Source: Streptococcus cristatus
GTDB lineage: Bacteria; Bacillota; Bacilli; Lactobacillales; Streptococcaceae
Direction: 5' to 3'
DNA: 58,599 nucleotides
Assembly: GCF_003943515.1 (NCBI RefSeq)
Contig: NZ_RJPT01000011.1
Location: 1 to 58,599, forward strand
How positions within the stretch are numbered: the first letter of the stretch is position 1; the number at the start of each line of letters is the position of its first letter. Made by a program: the position numbers and the translations under genes. The notes below the pieces were generated by a model. That model was given only the letters and a program-made list of their open reading frames with translations, did not search any database and had not been told where the DNA came from. Positions 46,417 through 56,516 of the stretch are shown piece by piece.

Positions 46417-46445
46417 AGTCTAGCAAAAAGGGCAAAATAAGTCAA
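46417..46445 (-). promoter_or_regulatory. Promoter of the ABC-F transcript
   Basis: Minus strand TTGACT (46440-46445), a 17-nt spacer and TAGACT (46417-46422) with extended TGC. It follows directly on the terminator of the importer operon. Confidence 0.75.
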
Positions 46446-46478
46446 TAAAAATCCTGAAAGATTACTTTCAGGATTCGT
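46446..46478 (-). terminator. Terminator of the amino-acid importer operon
   Basis: Minus strand AATCCTGAAAG taat CTTTCAGGATT followed by TTTATTG. Confidence 0.85.
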
Positions 46479-46483
46479 CATGT

Positions 46484-47224
46484 TTATACATTAAGCACCT
46501 TGTCCAAGAAATCCTTGAGACGTGGATGCTGAGGGTTATCGAAGATTTGGTCTGGTTTGCCGTCTTCTAGGAATTCACCGTCAGCAGTGAAGATGACGCG
46601 ATTAGCAACCTGACGGGCAAAGCCCATTTCGTGAGTCACGATCAGCATGGTCATACCTTGCTGAGCTAGATCCTTCATAACGTTGAGAACGTCACCAACC
46701 ATTTCAGGGTCGAGAGCAGAAGTCGGTTCGTCAAAGAGCATGATATCTGGGTTCATAGCCAATCCTCGAGCGATGGCCACCCGCTGTTTTTGTCCTCCTG
46801 ACAGGCTATCTGGTTTGGCATCAGCCTTGTCTGCCAGCCCAACCTTCTCCAAGAGCTCCATACCAAGCTTGTCTGCATCAGCTTGGCTCATTCGCTTGTG
46901 CTCAACAGGAGCGAAGGTGATATTTTGCAGGACGGTCATGTGTGGGAAGAGGTTGAAGTGCTGGAAGACCATCCCAATATCTTCACGAACATGGTCCACA
47001 TTGGTAGCCTTGTCTGTCAAATCATAACCGTTGACAGTAATGGTTCCACTAGTTACTTCTTCAAGCAGGTTCAGGCTACGTAGGAAAGTTGATTTACCTG
47101 ATCCAGAAGGACCAATGATACAAACAACATCTCCCTCATAAAACTTAGCACTAATCCCTTTTAGGACTTCATTTTCCCCATAGTATTTATGTAAATCATT
47201 AACATCAATTTTTAATTTAGCCAT
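46484..47224 (-). CDS. Polar amino-acid ABC importer, ATP-binding subunit (GlnQ-like)
   Basis: 246 aa. Walker [10 protein letters not shown] at about residue 39, Q-loop [11 protein letters not shown], signature LSGGQKQR, Walker [15 protein letters not shown] and switch His in VTHEMGF. These are all typical of the GlnQ/ArtP group that energises glutamine, glutamate or basic amino-acid uptake. It starts at the last base of the fused permease gene (GTA..ATGGC overlap at 47224), so it is coupled to it. The specificity must come from the partner's binding domains. Confidence 0.92.
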   Translation of the reverse strand: MAKLKIDVNDLHKYYGENEVLKGISAKFYEGDVVCIIGPSGSGKSTFLRSLNLLEEVTSGTITVNGYDLTDKATNVDHVREDIGMVFQHFNLFPHMTVLQNITFAPVEHKRMSQADADKLGMELLEKVGLADKADAKPDSLSGGQKQRVAIARGLAMNPDIMLFDEPTSALDPEMVGDVLNVMKDLAQQGMTMLIVTHEMGFARQVANRVIFTADGEFLEDGKPDQIFDNPQHPRLKDFLDKVLNV

Positions 47225-49398
47225 TAGTGAATCCTCTTTTCTAAGCGTTTAGCCAATCTTGTTAAGAGTGTGATGATGACCAAGTAAAGCACTGCTAGGA
47301 TAGCATACATCTTGAAGCTCTGATAGTTACGGGCAATGATAATTTTACCTGTTTGGAAGAGTTCAACAAGTCCGATAGCTGATACGATAGTTGTATCCTT
47401 GAGAGCGATGACGAACTGGTTGACAAAGTTTGGTAGCATGATCTTGGTTGCTTGAGGCAGGATAATCTTGCGCATGGTCTTTCCATACGAGATACCTAGA
47501 CTTCGGCTAGCTTCCATCTGTCCGACCGGAACGGCTTGAATCCCTCCGCGAACAATCTCAGCGATATATGCACCAGCATTGAGTGACAGTGCAATTGTTC
47601 CTGCAACGAAGTCGTTAATCGGACTTTGGTGACCAGTCATAGATTCAATGAGGTTTGGAATTCCCCAGAAGATGAAGGCAGCCAGAATCATAAGTGGAAT
47701 ACCACGAATAACGTCAACAAAAATTTCTGAAATGATGCGAAGCGCTTTGATTGGGCTGACGCTGAACATCCCAAAGATAATCCCGATCACCATGGCAATC
47801 GCAAAGGAGATCAGTGCTAAAGCAATGGTAATTCCAAGTCCGCTCAACAGTTGTTTGTAGTTGTTTTGGAGAAGTCCCCAGATAGTTGTTTCATCAACGG
47901 TTGTGGAATTATCCTTCTCAGCTGAGAGATATTTATCAAGAATTTCTTGATATTTACCATTCGCTTTTAGATTAGCCAAACCATTATTGAACATCTCGAT
48001 GAGCTCAGGGTTGGTGCCTGCTTTTACTGCAAAAGCAACTTCACCACTAGGGGTTCCTTCGATTGGCGTTTTCATTTTCTTGCCTTGATTGATGGCATAT
48101 TTGACAACGGGCTCATCATCCATAATAGCAGCGACTGAGCCAGAATTCAGACTATCATACATAGAAGAACCGTCTGAAAAAGTTTTGATTTTGTAGCCGT
48201 ATTTGCTTTGATTTTCGACGAGGAAGGTTTGAGAGGCTGTACCGTTCTTGACTCCGACGGTCTTTCCTTTCAAGTCTTCATAGGAGCTAATAGTGCTTGA
48301 TTCTGTCACCGCAAGGATAGAGTTAGCAGTGTAGTATGGTTCAGAGAAATTAAAGGTTTCTTTGCGGGCCTCTGTCACAGACATCCCAGCAATCATCCCG
48401 TCAGCTTGACCAGATTGAACAGCATTGATGGCAGCGTCAAAGCCAGGGTTAGAGATTTCCAGTGTAAAACCTTGGTCTTCGGCAATGGCTTTGATCAAGT
48501 CCATATCAATACCAGTATATTGGTTGCTATCATTTTGGAAAACGAAAGGAGCAAAGGATGAGTCACTGGCAATCGTATATTTAGCTTTGACTGGAGTGGC
48601 TTTTTGTCCAGACTTGGTTGTCGTCTCTGGTACTGCTGAGTTGGTTGAAGTGCCAGAAGCGGCAGTCCACTTGGTGATGATGTCCTTCAAGGTGCCATCT
48701 TTTTTCATCTGAGCCAAGGCTTCGTTAAACTCCGTCACCAGATATTCGTATTTGCTGCCTTTTTTGACACCAAATGCGAAGCTACCAACGGCCTCACCCT
48801 TCATTGAGATTTTCAAATCTTGTCCTTGGCTGATTGCATACTCGATAACGGGTTGGTCATCCATGGCCGCATCAACCGCTCCGGCTGTTAGGCTGTTGTA
48901 CATAAGGTCGCCTGTATCAAATGTTTTGATAGTAAAGCCGTATTTGTCCTTGATTTTTTCAAGGAAACGTTGTGCAGCTGTACCGTTTTTGACTCCGACA
49001 GTCTTTCCTTTGAGCTGATCGTAGGATTTTACTGTATTAGCCTTGGTCGTTGCGATGACAACTTTTGTGTCATAATATGTATCAGACATGGTAAAGACTT
49101 TTTCGCGTTCAGCAGTCTTGGTCATACCTGCCATAATGGCATCGGCCTGTCCTGCTTGAACGGCATTGACAGCAGCGTCAAAGCCAGGGAAGGACATTTC
49201 ATATGCCCAGCCTTTGATTTCAGCAACTTTATTGATAATATCTACATCAATCCCTTTATAGGTTTGATCGGAATCTTTAAATTCAAATGGGGCATAAGCC
49301 GTGTCAGATACGATTTTGATGGTATCCGCATGAATAGTTGTTCCTAAGGCAAAGATAGGGAACAATGCTAGCAGAAAAGCTATGATTTTTTTCTTCAT
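47224..49398 (-). CDS. Amino-acid ABC importer: two substrate-binding domains fused to the permease (GlnPH type)
   Basis: 724 aa. A signal peptide (1-24) is followed by two tandem type 3 solute-binding domains (about 27-250 and 275-495), each beginning with the same pattern: [12 protein letters not shown] and [12 protein letters not shown]. Each contains [12 protein letters not shown] permease domain of about 220 residues follows with the EAA-like loop [21 protein letters not shown]. Such fused proteins deliver glutamine, asparagine or glutamate to a GlnQ-type ATPase encoded next. Gene and ATPase share a promoter (TGA TATAAT on the minus strand near 49432) and end at 46446-46478. Confidence 0.93.
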   Translation of the reverse strand: MKKKIIAFLLALFPIFALGTTIHADTIKIVSDTAYAPFEFKDSDQTYKGIDVDIINKVAEIKGWAYEMSFPGFDAAVNAVQAGQADAIMAGMTKTAEREKVFTMSDTYYDTKVVIATTKANTVKSYDQLKGKTVGVKNGTAAQRFLEKIKDKYGFTIKTFDTGDLMYNSLTAGAVDAAMDDQPVIEYAISQGQDLKISMKGEAVGSFAFGVKKGSKYEYLVTEFNEALAQMKKDGTLKDIITKWTAASGTSTNSAVPETTTKSGQKATPVKAKYTIASDSSFAPFVFQNDSNQYTGIDMDLIKAIAEDQGFTLEISNPGFDAAINAVQSGQADGMIAGMSVTEARKETFNFSEPYYTANSILAVTESSTISSYEDLKGKTVGVKNGTASQTFLVENQSKYGYKIKTFSDGSSMYDSLNSGSVAAIMDDEPVVKYAINQGKKMKTPIEGTPSGEVAFAVKAGTNPELIEMFNNGLANLKANGKYQEILDKYLSAEKDNSTTVDETTIWGLLQNNYKQLLSGLGITIALALISFAIAMVIGIIFGMFSVSPIKALRIISEIFVDVIRGIPLMILAAFIFWGIPNLIESMTGHQSPINDFVAGTIALSLNAGAYIAEIVRGGIQAVPVGQMEASRSLGISYGKTMRKIILPQATKIMLPNFVNQFVIALKDTTIVSAIGLVELFQTGKIIIARNYQSFKMYAILAVLYLVIITLLTRLAKRLEKRIH

Positions 49399-49533
49399 AT
49401 TTTCTCTCCTTTGTTAGAATATTGTCTGATTATATCAGAAAAATTTGGAAAAGGCAAATATTTTCTATTTCGATGTTATATCTTCTGACATGATAACAAA
49501 TATTGGCTCTTATACTATTATGATAAAATATGT

Positions 49534-49539
49534 TATAAT
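49534..49539 (+). promoter_or_regulatory. Extended -10 promoter of the CPBP gene
   Basis: TGT TATAAT at 49531-49539, 25 nt before the start codon. Confidence 0.6.
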
Positions 49540-49564
49540 AGATAAATCAAGAAAGGAGATTTCT

Positions 49565-50491
49565 ATGTTTAAATCACGCATGTTAGATAATGTGAAGCTG
49601 TCGCTCTATATTCCGCCGATTTGGTTAGCAATTCTGATCTCCATTGTCTTTATCCACGTAGGAGAAATCTTTGCAGGGATCATTATTGGAACTGTGCTTG
49701 CCATGGTAAATCCGACAGCTGACCAAGCAATAGTTATGGAAGTGTTCGGACATTATGGTATCTTTTTTCAGCTGGGTAGTTTTTTCTTTATGTCCTTACT
49801 TGTTTTTCTGTGGGTCAAGTTTATAGAAAAGAGATCGTTCTCCAGTCTGGGATTTTTTAAGAAAGGATGGCTGAAAGAACTGGGCAGAGGCTTCCTGATT
49901 GGGGCAGCACAATTTTCGCTCGTCGTCGCTTTGCTATTGCTAACGGGTACGGGAAGCCTAGAATTAGCAGAGCTAAGTTTAGAGCCAGTTCTCTTTATTC
50001 TTGCCTTGATTCCTTTCTGGATTCTCCAAGGTGGGACAGAAGAGCTAGTGACGCGTGGTTGGCTCTTTCCAGCAATTAGTGCTAAGTCAAATATCTTCAT
50101 TGGTATCTTGATTTCTAGTGCTCTATTCGGGGCACTGCACCTCTTTAACCCTGGTGTGACCGTTCTTTCCATTGTCACGATTATTTTGAATGGAATTTTT
50201 GCCTGCCTACTCATGATCAAATATGATAATATGTGGGTCTTGGCTGGGATGCATGGCGCTTGGAATTTCGTCCAAGGAAATGTCTACGGCATCCAGGTTA
50301 GCGGGCAAGGAGCTAATGCCTCTGTCTTTAATTACACTTCTCAGACTTCGATTGACTGGTTGTCAGGTGGAGCTTTCGGTGCTGAAGGGTCTATTTTTGC
50401 TAGTATCGTCCTGATTGGATGTATTGCCTATCTTTACTGGTCGCTCAAGAAAGAAAATCGCTTGCCTCAGGCATTGATGTTTAAGAAATAA
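49565..50491 (+). CDS. CPBP family intramembrane metalloprotease
   Basis: About 308 aa, eight or so membrane segments. The ABI/CPBP motifs are present: EELVTRG (EExxxR, about residue 160), the middle SALFGALHLFNP and C-terminal MHGAWNF. Relatives process prenylated proteins or act in bacteriocin self-immunity (PncO-like) in streptococci; the role here is unknown. ATG 49565 has AAAGGAG directly upstream; the frame from 49445 runs over the promoter. It ends in a hairpin with a T run (50496-50522). Confidence 0.85.
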   Translation: MFKSRMLDNVKLSLYIPPIWLAILISIVFIHVGEIFAGIIIGTVLAMVNPTADQAIVMEVFGHYGIFFQLGSFFFMSLLVFLWVKFIEKRSFSSLGFFKKGWLKELGRGFLIGAAQFSLVVALLLLTGTGSLELAELSLEPVLFILALIPFWILQGGTEELVTRGWLFPAISAKSNIFIGILISSALFGALHLFNPGVTVLSIVTIILNGIFACLLMIKYDNMWVLAGMHGAWNFVQGNVYGIQVSGQGANASVFNYTSQTSIDWLSGGAFGAEGSIFASIVLIGCIAYLYWSLKKENRLPQALMFKK

Positions 50492-50495
50492 AGAC

Positions 50496-50522
50496 ATCGC
50501 TCAGCTTAGCTGGGCGATTTTT
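50496..50522 (+). terminator. Terminator after the CPBP gene
   Basis: ATCGCTCAG cttag CTGGGCGAT hairpin followed by TTTT. Confidence 0.8.
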
Positions 50523-50650
50523 GATGCTAATGAATGATAAGAATGCAAGACTAGCCGTTCTTAGAGATGTAACTACTAAATCAGAGCCAAAGGCAGAGAA
50601 AATGTGTCAAATATGGTAAAATGATAGAAGCACAATTTAAGGAATAAAAG

Positions 50651-52639
50651 ATGATTAACAGAATAACAGATAATAAATTTGAATTGGTGTCTAAGTACGA
50701 GCCTTCAGGTGACCAGCCTCAAGCTATTGAACAGCTGGTGGACAATATTGAGGGAGGCGAGAAAGCCCAGATCCTCATGGGAGCGACGGGTACTGGTAAG
50801 ACCTATACCATGAGTCAGGTTATCGCTCGGGTCAACAAACCAACTCTGGTTATTGCCCATAATAAAACGCTAGCCGGCCAGCTCTACGGTGAGTTCAAGG
50901 AATTCTTCCCCAATAATGCGGTGGAATACTTCGTTTCCTACTATGATTACTACCAGCCTGAGGCCTATGTGCCTTCCAGTGATACTTATATTGAAAAGGA
51001 TAGCTCGGTCAATGACGAGATTGACAAGCTCCGTCACTCAGCGACATCAGCTCTCTTGGAGCGCAATGACGTAATTGTCGTGGCTTCGGTCTCTTGTATC
51101 TACGGTCTGGGTTCGCCTAAGGAATACTCCGACAGCGTGGTAAGTCTGCGTCCGGGCTTGGAAATTTCCCGTGACAAGTTGCTTAATGATTTGGTAGATA
51201 TCCAGTTTGAGCGCAATGACATTGACTTTCAGCGGGGGAAATTCCGCGTTCGAGGCGATGTAGTGGAGATTTTCCCTGCTTCTCGGGATGAGCATGCCTT
51301 TCGGGTGGAGTTTTTCGGAGATGAGATTGACCGGATTCGTGAGGTTGAAGCCTTGACAGGTCGAGTCTTGGGTGAAGTGGACCATTTGGCCATCTTCCCG
51401 GCCACTCACTTCGTCACCAATGAGGACCACATGGAAGTAGCCATTGCCAAGATTCAGGCGGAGTTGGATGAGCAGCTGGCTATCTTTGAGAAGGAAGGCA
51501 AGCTGCTGGAAGCCCAGCGCTTGAAGCAGCGCACGGAGTACGATATCGAAATGCTGCGTGAAATGGGCTATACGAACGGAGTTGAGAACTATTCTCGCCA
51601 TATGGATGGTCGTAGCGAAGGAGAGCCACCTTATACCCTTTTGGACTTTTTCCCGGATGATTTCTTGATTATGATTGACGAGAGTCACATGACCATGGGA
51701 CAGATTCGGGGCATGTACAATGGTGACCGCTCTCGTAAGGAAATGCTGGTTAATTATGGTTTCCGCTTGCCATCTGCCTTGGATAACCGCCCGCTACGCC
51801 GAGAAGAATTTGAAAGCCATGTTCACCAAATTGTCTATGTATCAGCTACGCCGGGCGACTATGAAAATGAACAGACGGATACTGTTATTGAGCAGATTAT
51901 CCGGCCGACAGGGCTTCTGGATCCAGAAGTGGAAGTCCGCCCAACTATGGGGCAGATTGATGACCTTTTGGGTGAAATCAATGCCCGTGTTGAAAAGAAT
52001 GAGCGGACCTTTATCACAACCCTGACCAAGAAGATGGCGGAAGACTTGACGGACTACTTCAAGGAAATGGGTGTCAAGGTCAAGTACATGCACTCAGACA
52101 TTAAGACCTTGGAACGGACCGAGATTATCCGAGACCTGCGCCTGGGTGTCTTTGACGTTCTGGTTGGGATTAACCTTTTGCGCGAGGGAATTGACGTGCC
52201 TGAGGTTAGTCTGGTAGCCATTCTTGATGCGGATAAGGAAGGTTTCCTCCGCAACGAACGTGGCCTGATCCAGACTATTGGACGGGCAGCCCGCAACAGC
52301 GAGGGGCATGTGATTATGTATGCGGATACTATGACCCAGTCTATGCAGCGAGCTATCGATGAAACCGCCCGTCGTCGGGCAATACAGATGGCTTACAATG
52401 AAGAGCATGGCATTGTACCGCAGACCATCAAGAAAGAAATCCGCGATCTAATCAGCGTGACCAAGTCAGCCTTGCCAGACAAGGAAGAAACTGTCGAAAT
52501 CGAAAGCCTCAACAAGCAAGAGCGCAAGGACATGATCAGAAAACTGGAAGGCCAAATGCAAGAAGCTGCCGGACTTCTGGACTTCGAGTTGGCTGCACAA
52601 ATTCGCGATATGATTCTGGAAATAAAGGCGATGGATTGA
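50651..52639 (+). CDS. uvrB: UvrABC system protein B
   Basis: 662 aa. DNA-damage recognition helicase of nucleotide excision repair. Walker A is [10 protein letters not shown] (about 43-52), the beta-hairpin region is [21 protein letters not shown], and further helicase motifs [22 protein letters not shown] and QTIGRAARN are intact. The C-terminal UvrC-binding (UVR) motif covers about 625-660 ([22 protein letters not shown]). The Shine-Dalgarno is AAGGAA before ATG 50651, with an extended -10 (TGG TAAAAT, about 50614-50622). Confidence 0.97.
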   Translation: MINRITDNKFELVSKYEPSGDQPQAIEQLVDNIEGGEKAQILMGATGTGKTYTMSQVIARVNKPTLVIAHNKTLAGQLYGEFKEFFPNNAVEYFVSYYDYYQPEAYVPSSDTYIEKDSSVNDEIDKLRHSATSALLERNDVIVVASVSCIYGLGSPKEYSDSVVSLRPGLEISRDKLLNDLVDIQFERNDIDFQRGKFRVRGDVVEIFPASRDEHAFRVEFFGDEIDRIREVEALTGRVLGEVDHLAIFPATHFVTNEDHMEVAIAKIQAELDEQLAIFEKEGKLLEAQRLKQRTEYDIEMLREMGYTNGVENYSRHMDGRSEGEPPYTLLDFFPDDFLIMIDESHMTMGQIRGMYNGDRSRKEMLVNYGFRLPSALDNRPLRREEFESHVHQIVYVSATPGDYENEQTDTVIEQIIRPTGLLDPEVEVRPTMGQIDDLLGEINARVEKNERTFITTLTKKMAEDLTDYFKEMGVKVKYMHSDIKTLERTEIIRDLRLGVFDVLVGINLLREGIDVPEVSLVAILDADKEGFLRNERGLIQTIGRAARNSEGHVIMYADTMTQSMQRAIDETARRRAIQMAYNEEHGIVPQTIKKEIRDLISVTKSALPDKEETVEIESLNKQERKDMIRKLEGQMQEAAGLLDFELAAQIRDMILEIKAMD

Positions 52640-52661
52640 GGAATATCAAGGAGAAAAATAA

Positions 52662-53159
52662 ATGGTCATCACTATCAAAACAATGGAAACAGCTGACGAG
52701 ATAGAAAGTAAATCCAGAGTTCATTGGCAGACATGGCGAGAAGCTTATGATGAGATTTTGCCTGCGGAATTTCAAGAGCAGATGACCTTGGATAAGTGCC
52801 GATTTTATAGTCAAAAGTATCCTGAAAATACCTTGATTGCCTTGGATGATGCTAAAGTGGTTGGCTTTGTTAGCTACGGTGATTTTCGAGATCCAGCTAC
52901 GATAGCGGGTGAAATTATCGCCTTATATGTCTTAAAAGATTATTATGGCAAGGGTGTAGGACATCAGCTCATGCAGGCTGCATTTGCTGCCTTGGATGGT
53001 TATCAAGAGATTTTATTATGGGTGTTAGAAGATAACAAACGTGCCATCGCTTTCTATGGAAAAATGGGTTTTGTTTTTGACGGCGAGGAAAAGGTCATTG
53101 ACTTAGGAAAAGCCGTGAAAGAAAAACGGATGATTTACATGAGAAACTCGAGCAGTTAG
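52662..53159 (+). CDS. GNAT family N-acetyltransferase
   Basis: 165 aa single GNAT domain: acetyl-CoA-binding IIALYVLKDYYGKGVGHQLM (motif A with GKGVG) and NKRAIAFYGKMGFVFDGEE (motif B region) near the C terminus. The substrate is unknown. AAGGAG precedes the start; the gene lies 22 nt after uvrB and may be co-transcribed with it. Confidence 0.85.
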   Translation: MVITIKTMETADEIESKSRVHWQTWREAYDEILPAEFQEQMTLDKCRFYSQKYPENTLIALDDAKVVGFVSYGDFRDPATIAGEIIALYVLKDYYGKGVGHQLMQAAFAALDGYQEILLWVLEDNKRAIAFYGKMGFVFDGEEKVIDLGKAVKEKRMIYMRNSSS

Positions 53160-53194
53160 TCTGAAAATAATAGATATATTTTTAAGGAGCACAC

Positions 53195-53740
53195 ATGCGT
53201 TATGCACTTTTACTCCGCGGCATCAATGTCGGCGGGAAAAACAAGGTCGTCATGGCCGATTTGAAGAAGGATTTGGCTGGGTTGGGTTTTGAAAATCCAG
53301 TTTCCTACATCAACAGCGGCAATCTTTTCTTTGATAGCGAAGAGCAGGAGGAGAGGATTCGGGAGATTTTGACGGATTATTTTAGTCAGTCTTATGATTT
53401 TCCTCTGCCTTTTGTCCTTGTCAGCTCTACTATGCTTGAAAAAGAAATAGCAAATCTGCCTACTTGGTGGCAGGATGAGACAGCCTTTCGGCGAGATGTT
53501 CTCTTTTATCTGCCAGAGACAGACAGGGAGAGTGTCCAAGAGCTGGCAGGCAGTTGGGCAAATGACAAGGAGCAGCTGCATTTTGGGCAGACGGCTTTCT
53601 TTTATAGCAATGCTGACCAAGCGGACTATCTCAAGTCCAACTACCATAAGAAACTGCTCAAGTCCAGTTTCTACAAGCAGCTGACCATCCGAAATGGCAA
53701 GACTTTCCAGAAGATTGTGGAGTTGGTTGGAAATGAGTGA
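53195..53740 (+). CDS. DUF1697 family protein
   Basis: 181 aa soluble protein beginning MRYALLLRGINVGGKNKV, the hallmark of DUF1697, with VSYINSGNLFF following and a conserved C-terminal RNGKTFQKIVEL. The function of the family is unknown; a crystal-structure-known alpha/beta fold suggests nucleic-acid or nucleotide contact, but this is not proven. The start has AAGGAG upstream. The gene overlaps the following membrane-protein gene by 8 nt. Confidence 0.82.
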   Translation: MRYALLLRGINVGGKNKVVMADLKKDLAGLGFENPVSYINSGNLFFDSEEQEERIREILTDYFSQSYDFPLPFVLVSSTMLEKEIANLPTWWQDETAFRRDVLFYLPETDRESVQELAGSWANDKEQLHFGQTAFFYSNADQADYLKSNYHKKLLKSSFYKQLTIRNGKTFQKIVELVGNE

Positions 53741-54215
53741 GCTAAATTTGGAAGATACAAGGGAAGAAAAAGCGAAGCGCTGGAAGTTTTCTAAAGTTAT
53801 TTGGCTAGTTCTCTATCTCTTGTTGTTTATCTTTGTCTTGCTGCATTTTGGGTTGAGTCCGTTTGGCTTGGCCTTTACTCCACTCCTGTGGAACACATGG
53901 CTTTTTCTTCTGTCTGTGGTCGTGTTTTGTCACTTATGGTTTCTCTTTTTGAAAAATAGAAAGTTTCGCTGGTTTCATCTCATCTGGGGAATTCTGAGTG
54001 TACCTCTTGCACTTTTTATATGGTTTTCAATTTTCTTTCATTTCTCTATAGCTAAATCAGAAAATTCTGTCCCGATCAATATGGATTACGGGATAGATGG
54101 GAATGAAGTTATTTTACGAAAAGGCCTTTTTTTTGGAGAATATGATGAATACCATGATTTAGTCAATCCCTATATCATGAAAACCAGGGTCAATCGTGTT
54201 CGCTATATTGATTGA
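53733..54215 (+). CDS. Small membrane protein of unknown function
   Basis: About 160 aa. Three hydrophobic segments at roughly 20-40, 48-68 and 78-100 are followed by a soluble tail rich in charged and aromatic residues (about 105-160). I recognise no domain. ATG 53733 overlaps the DUF1697 stop (ATGAGTGA), so it is translationally coupled; the longer frame from 53694 is rejected. Followed, after a 69-nt gap, by another unrelated small membrane protein. Confidence 0.6.
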   Translation: MSELNLEDTREEKAKRWKFSKVIWLVLYLLLFIFVLLHFGLSPFGLAFTPLLWNTWLFLLSVVVFCHLWFLFLKNRKFRWFHLIWGILSVPLALFIWFSIFFHFSIAKSENSVPINMDYGIDGNEVILRKGLFFGEYDEYHDLVNPYIMKTRVNRVRYID

Positions 54216-54284
54216 TGCAAGTCTTGCTAATGGACTCTGGCTTCAAAGCCCGTTCAAACAAGCTAGTAGAGGGAGTGTGTGGAT

Positions 54285-54758
54285 GTGAATAGAAATTGGA
54301 ATGAGTGGATGTGGCTAGATAAAGTGAATACATGGCTCAAGCGCCATGGTTTTCTAGCTTGGTTATTGGATTTCTCCGTCCTTATGCTTTTTGCAATGAT
54401 TATGGGCATCCTAGTTTTTCAAATCCCCTTCCTCCCTACATATTCAAAGAGTAATTATGTTTTTCCCTTGTTTATAAATATTCTTGTTTTACTGTACTAT
54501 GCCTATGGTTCTATTCTCCGTGAAAATAGTGCAAAGAGGAGCACTTCTTTGAAAGACTTAGTCAATCCTCTCCTTTATATAAATCCTATGGTTCTTTTGC
54601 TACATTACTTTGGAGTGAGGAGCCGCCGTCATAGACCTTTGCTACCATTGCCTACTTTGGATCATCGCTATGTCTGGTTCCCGATTGCCACTTATATTAT
54701 TTTCTTTCTGATAGCAGCAGTCATTACGATTGCAAGCAAAGGGAGTAAGAAAAAATAG
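54285..54758 (+). CDS. RDD-like or other small membrane protein, function unknown
   Basis: About 157 aa, three hydrophobic segments (roughly 25-45, 58-75 and 135-152). The N-terminal part LKRHGFLAWLLDFSVLMLFAMIMG and the later LRENSAKRSTSLKDLVNPLLYINPM recall the RDD/YckC-type membrane proteins, but the match is weak. The start is uncertain: GTG 54285 (9 nt after GGGAG) is preferred; GTG 54279 is possible. It ends in a bidirectional terminator shared with the S24 regulator. Confidence 0.55.
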   Translation: MNRNWNEWMWLDKVNTWLKRHGFLAWLLDFSVLMLFAMIMGILVFQIPFLPTYSKSNYVFPLFINILVLLYYAYGSILRENSAKRSTSLKDLVNPLLYINPMVLLLHYFGVRSRRHRPLLPLPTLDHRYVWFPIATYIIFFLIAAVITIASKGSKKK

Positions 54759-54791
54759 AAAAGCCGCTTTATGTACTAAAGTGGCTTTTGT
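54758..54791. terminator. Bidirectional terminator between membrane protein and S24 gene
   Basis: AAAAGCCGCTTTA / TAAAGTGGCTTTT stem with A/T runs on both sides, between convergent genes. Confidence 0.8.
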
Positions 54792-55552
54792 GCTTGTTCT
54801 GATAAATCTAAGGGCATAAAGGCGGCCATGACACGGCCGATGACCTTGGGTTCTTCTTGATGCGGGATAAATTTATCGCTGTATTTTTTATTGAGAGAGA
54901 TGAGGCGGATGCCAGTTGGATCGTTGAAAACTCTTTTCAAAATGGTTTGCCCGTCGTAATCAATGGCATAGATAGCGCCTGCAAATTCAAAATGCGTATT
55001 TTTGATGAGAGCCACAGACCCTTGCGGATACTTGGGTTCCAATGAATCTGTCCGAATCCAAAGGGCAATATCATAGTCAAGCTCTTTGTCTAACCAGACG
55101 ATGTCAGCTTGTTCAGGCTTGTTCAAGAAAGTCTGGAAGCTCTCATAGACCTTGTAAGGAAAATAATCATCCTTTAATCTTTCCTCAGTTGTTTGATTTT
55201 CCAACTCTTTTTTAGCAAAGTCTGTTACAGCTTGTCTGTGGGTTTGGTCTAGGGCTTGGAAAACATCTGCGAACTCTAGCGAAAATGACGTAGGGTTATG
55301 AACTGATAAATAGCGAGGATCTAGCTCTTGAACGTCCATATCAAAGAAGTCTGCAATTTTTTGCATATTTTCTAGGACAGGCAGGGAATTCCCTTTGATA
55401 TAGCCAGTAAGAGTGCTGGCTGGAATTCCTGTTCCTCGGGAAAGTTCAATTTGTTTGATTTGCTTTTCCTTCAATAAAGTTTTGATTTTTTTAGAAATGA
55501 GTCGCATTGCCTCCTTATCTTGGGGGCTAGCGACACCGCGTCCTCTTGCCAT
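54776..55552 (-). CDS. S24-type transcriptional regulator (HdiR/LexA-like)
   Basis: About 258 aa. The N-terminal XRE helix-turn-helix (about 13-70, KEKQIKQIELSRGTGIPASTLTGYIKGNSLP) is followed by a linker and a C-terminal S24 (LexA-type) domain. The nucleophile lies in TDSLEPKYPQGSVALI (Ser) and the general base in TILKRVF (Lys). Streptococci lack classic LexA, and HdiR-type proteins regulate damage responses in lactococci. I see no Ala-Gly or Cys-Gly cleavage dipeptide before the catalytic part, so autocleavage is uncertain. ATG 55552 has AAGGAG upstream. Confidence 0.82.
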   Translation of the reverse strand: MARGRGVASPQDKEAMRLISKKIKTLLKEKQIKQIELSRGTGIPASTLTGYIKGNSLPVLENMQKIADFFDMDVQELDPRYLSVHNPTSFSLEFADVFQALDQTHRQAVTDFAKKELENQTTEERLKDDYFPYKVYESFQTFLNKPEQADIVWLDKELDYDIALWIRTDSLEPKYPQGSVALIKNTHFEFAGAIYAIDYDGQTILKRVFNDPTGIRLISLNKKYSDKFIPHQEEPKVIGRVMAAFMPLDLSEQAQKPL

Positions 55553-55595
55553 GACTTTCACTCCTTTTCTTTCTTCTATTTTAACGAATTAAATC

Positions 55596-55631
55596 GAAAA
55601 AGTAAAGAGCTGAATACGGATATTCAGCTCA
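55596..55631 (-). terminator. Terminator of the DegV gene
   Basis: Minus strand GAGCTGAAT atccgt ATTCAGCTC followed by TTTACTTTTTC. Confidence 0.8.
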
Positions 55632-55642
55632 AAAGGAGAGGA

Positions 55643-56485
55643 TTAGATTTCGTAGCCCATCAAGAGGCCACCTTCTTCTGCGTAAAAGCTGCAAAGTCCA
55701 GAAGTTGGTAGGAATGAAATGTCGGCTGCTGGGAATTTTTCCTTGATGACTTCTGTAAATTGCTGGCAAAATTTTTCGTTATTACGATGAGCGATGATAA
55801 TGCGGCCGCCCTTATATCCAGCTTTCAGAACTTCATCGACAGCAGCGGTCAGAGCCTTTTTAGCCCCTCTAGCTTTCTGGAGGAGCTCCAGAGTACCGGT
55901 ATGGCTGGCTTCGCCGACCATGCGAATATTGAGGAGGCCGACAACTGCACCGATTAGCTTGCTGAGACGACCGTTTTTGACCAGATTATCTACCTTAGCC
56001 AGTACAAAGAGAAGCTTTGTGTTTTTTTGGTAGTGGGTGATGGCTTCCACGACTTGCTCAAAAGAAAGCCCTTCTTTGATGAGGTCGTTCAATTTTTTGA
56101 CAATCAGATCGACCTCGCCACCAGCCGAAAGGCTATCAATGACATGGATATTTGCTGTTGGATGTTCTTCTAAGAAGAGCTTTTTGGCTAGCTGGGCGCT
56201 ATTGTGGCTACCAGAAAGGGAGCCCGTAATCGTCACGACAAAGATATTTTCAGCTCCTTCAAAGCTTCTGAGGTAGTCATCAGGGCTTGGGCAGGCTGAT
56301 TTTGAAGCGGTTGAAGTAGCGTACATTTTTTCCATCATGTCATCAATATTGAGATGAGCGTTATCCACAAAAATCTCATTATCAATCTGAATGGTCAGTG
56401 GCACACTTTCAAACCTTGTCTGGTTAGCCAAATCAGCAATCTCACGGTAATCACAGCCAGAATCGGCAACAATTTTCCAAGTCAT
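55643..56485 (-). CDS. DegV family fatty-acid-binding protein
   Basis: 280 aa. Typical DegV N terminus (IVADSGCDYRE), VPLTIQIDNEIFVD, the Ser-containing TSKSACPSPDDYLRSFEGA (fatty-acid carboxylate site region) and VVTITGSLSGSHNSAQLA. DegV/FakB proteins hold fatty acids for phosphorylation by FakA in Gram-positive bacteria, so a role in incorporation of exogenous fatty acids is likely. AGGAG precedes ATG 56485. It faces the TetR gene divergently. Confidence 0.9.
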   Translation of the reverse strand: MTWKIVADSGCDYREIADLANQTRFESVPLTIQIDNEIFVDNAHLNIDDMMEKMYATSTASKSACPSPDDYLRSFEGAENIFVVTITGSLSGSHNSAQLAKKLFLEEHPTANIHVIDSLSAGGEVDLIVKKLNDLIKEGLSFEQVVEAITHYQKNTKLLFVLAKVDNLVKNGRLSKLIGAVVGLLNIRMVGEASHTGTLELLQKARGAKKALTAAVDEVLKAGYKGGRIIIAHRNNEKFCQQFTEVIKEKFPAADISFLPTSGLCSFYAEEGGLLMGYEI

Positions 56486-56516
56486 TTAGTTTCTCCTGCT
56501 CTATCAGTTCTCTACA

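Noticed and set aside
49425..49465. CodY or GlnR site before the amino-acid importer
   Set aside because: AT-rich stretches resemble the AATTTTCWGAAAATT consensus only partly; too weak to claim without a scoring matrix.
49768..50220. 150-aa minus-strand reading frame inside the CPBP gene
   Set aside because: Antisense to a clear membrane-protease gene; composition is that of a shadow frame.
51047..51688. 213-aa minus-strand reading frame inside uvrB
   Set aside because: It is antisense to the well-conserved uvrB and has no SD or recognisable domain.
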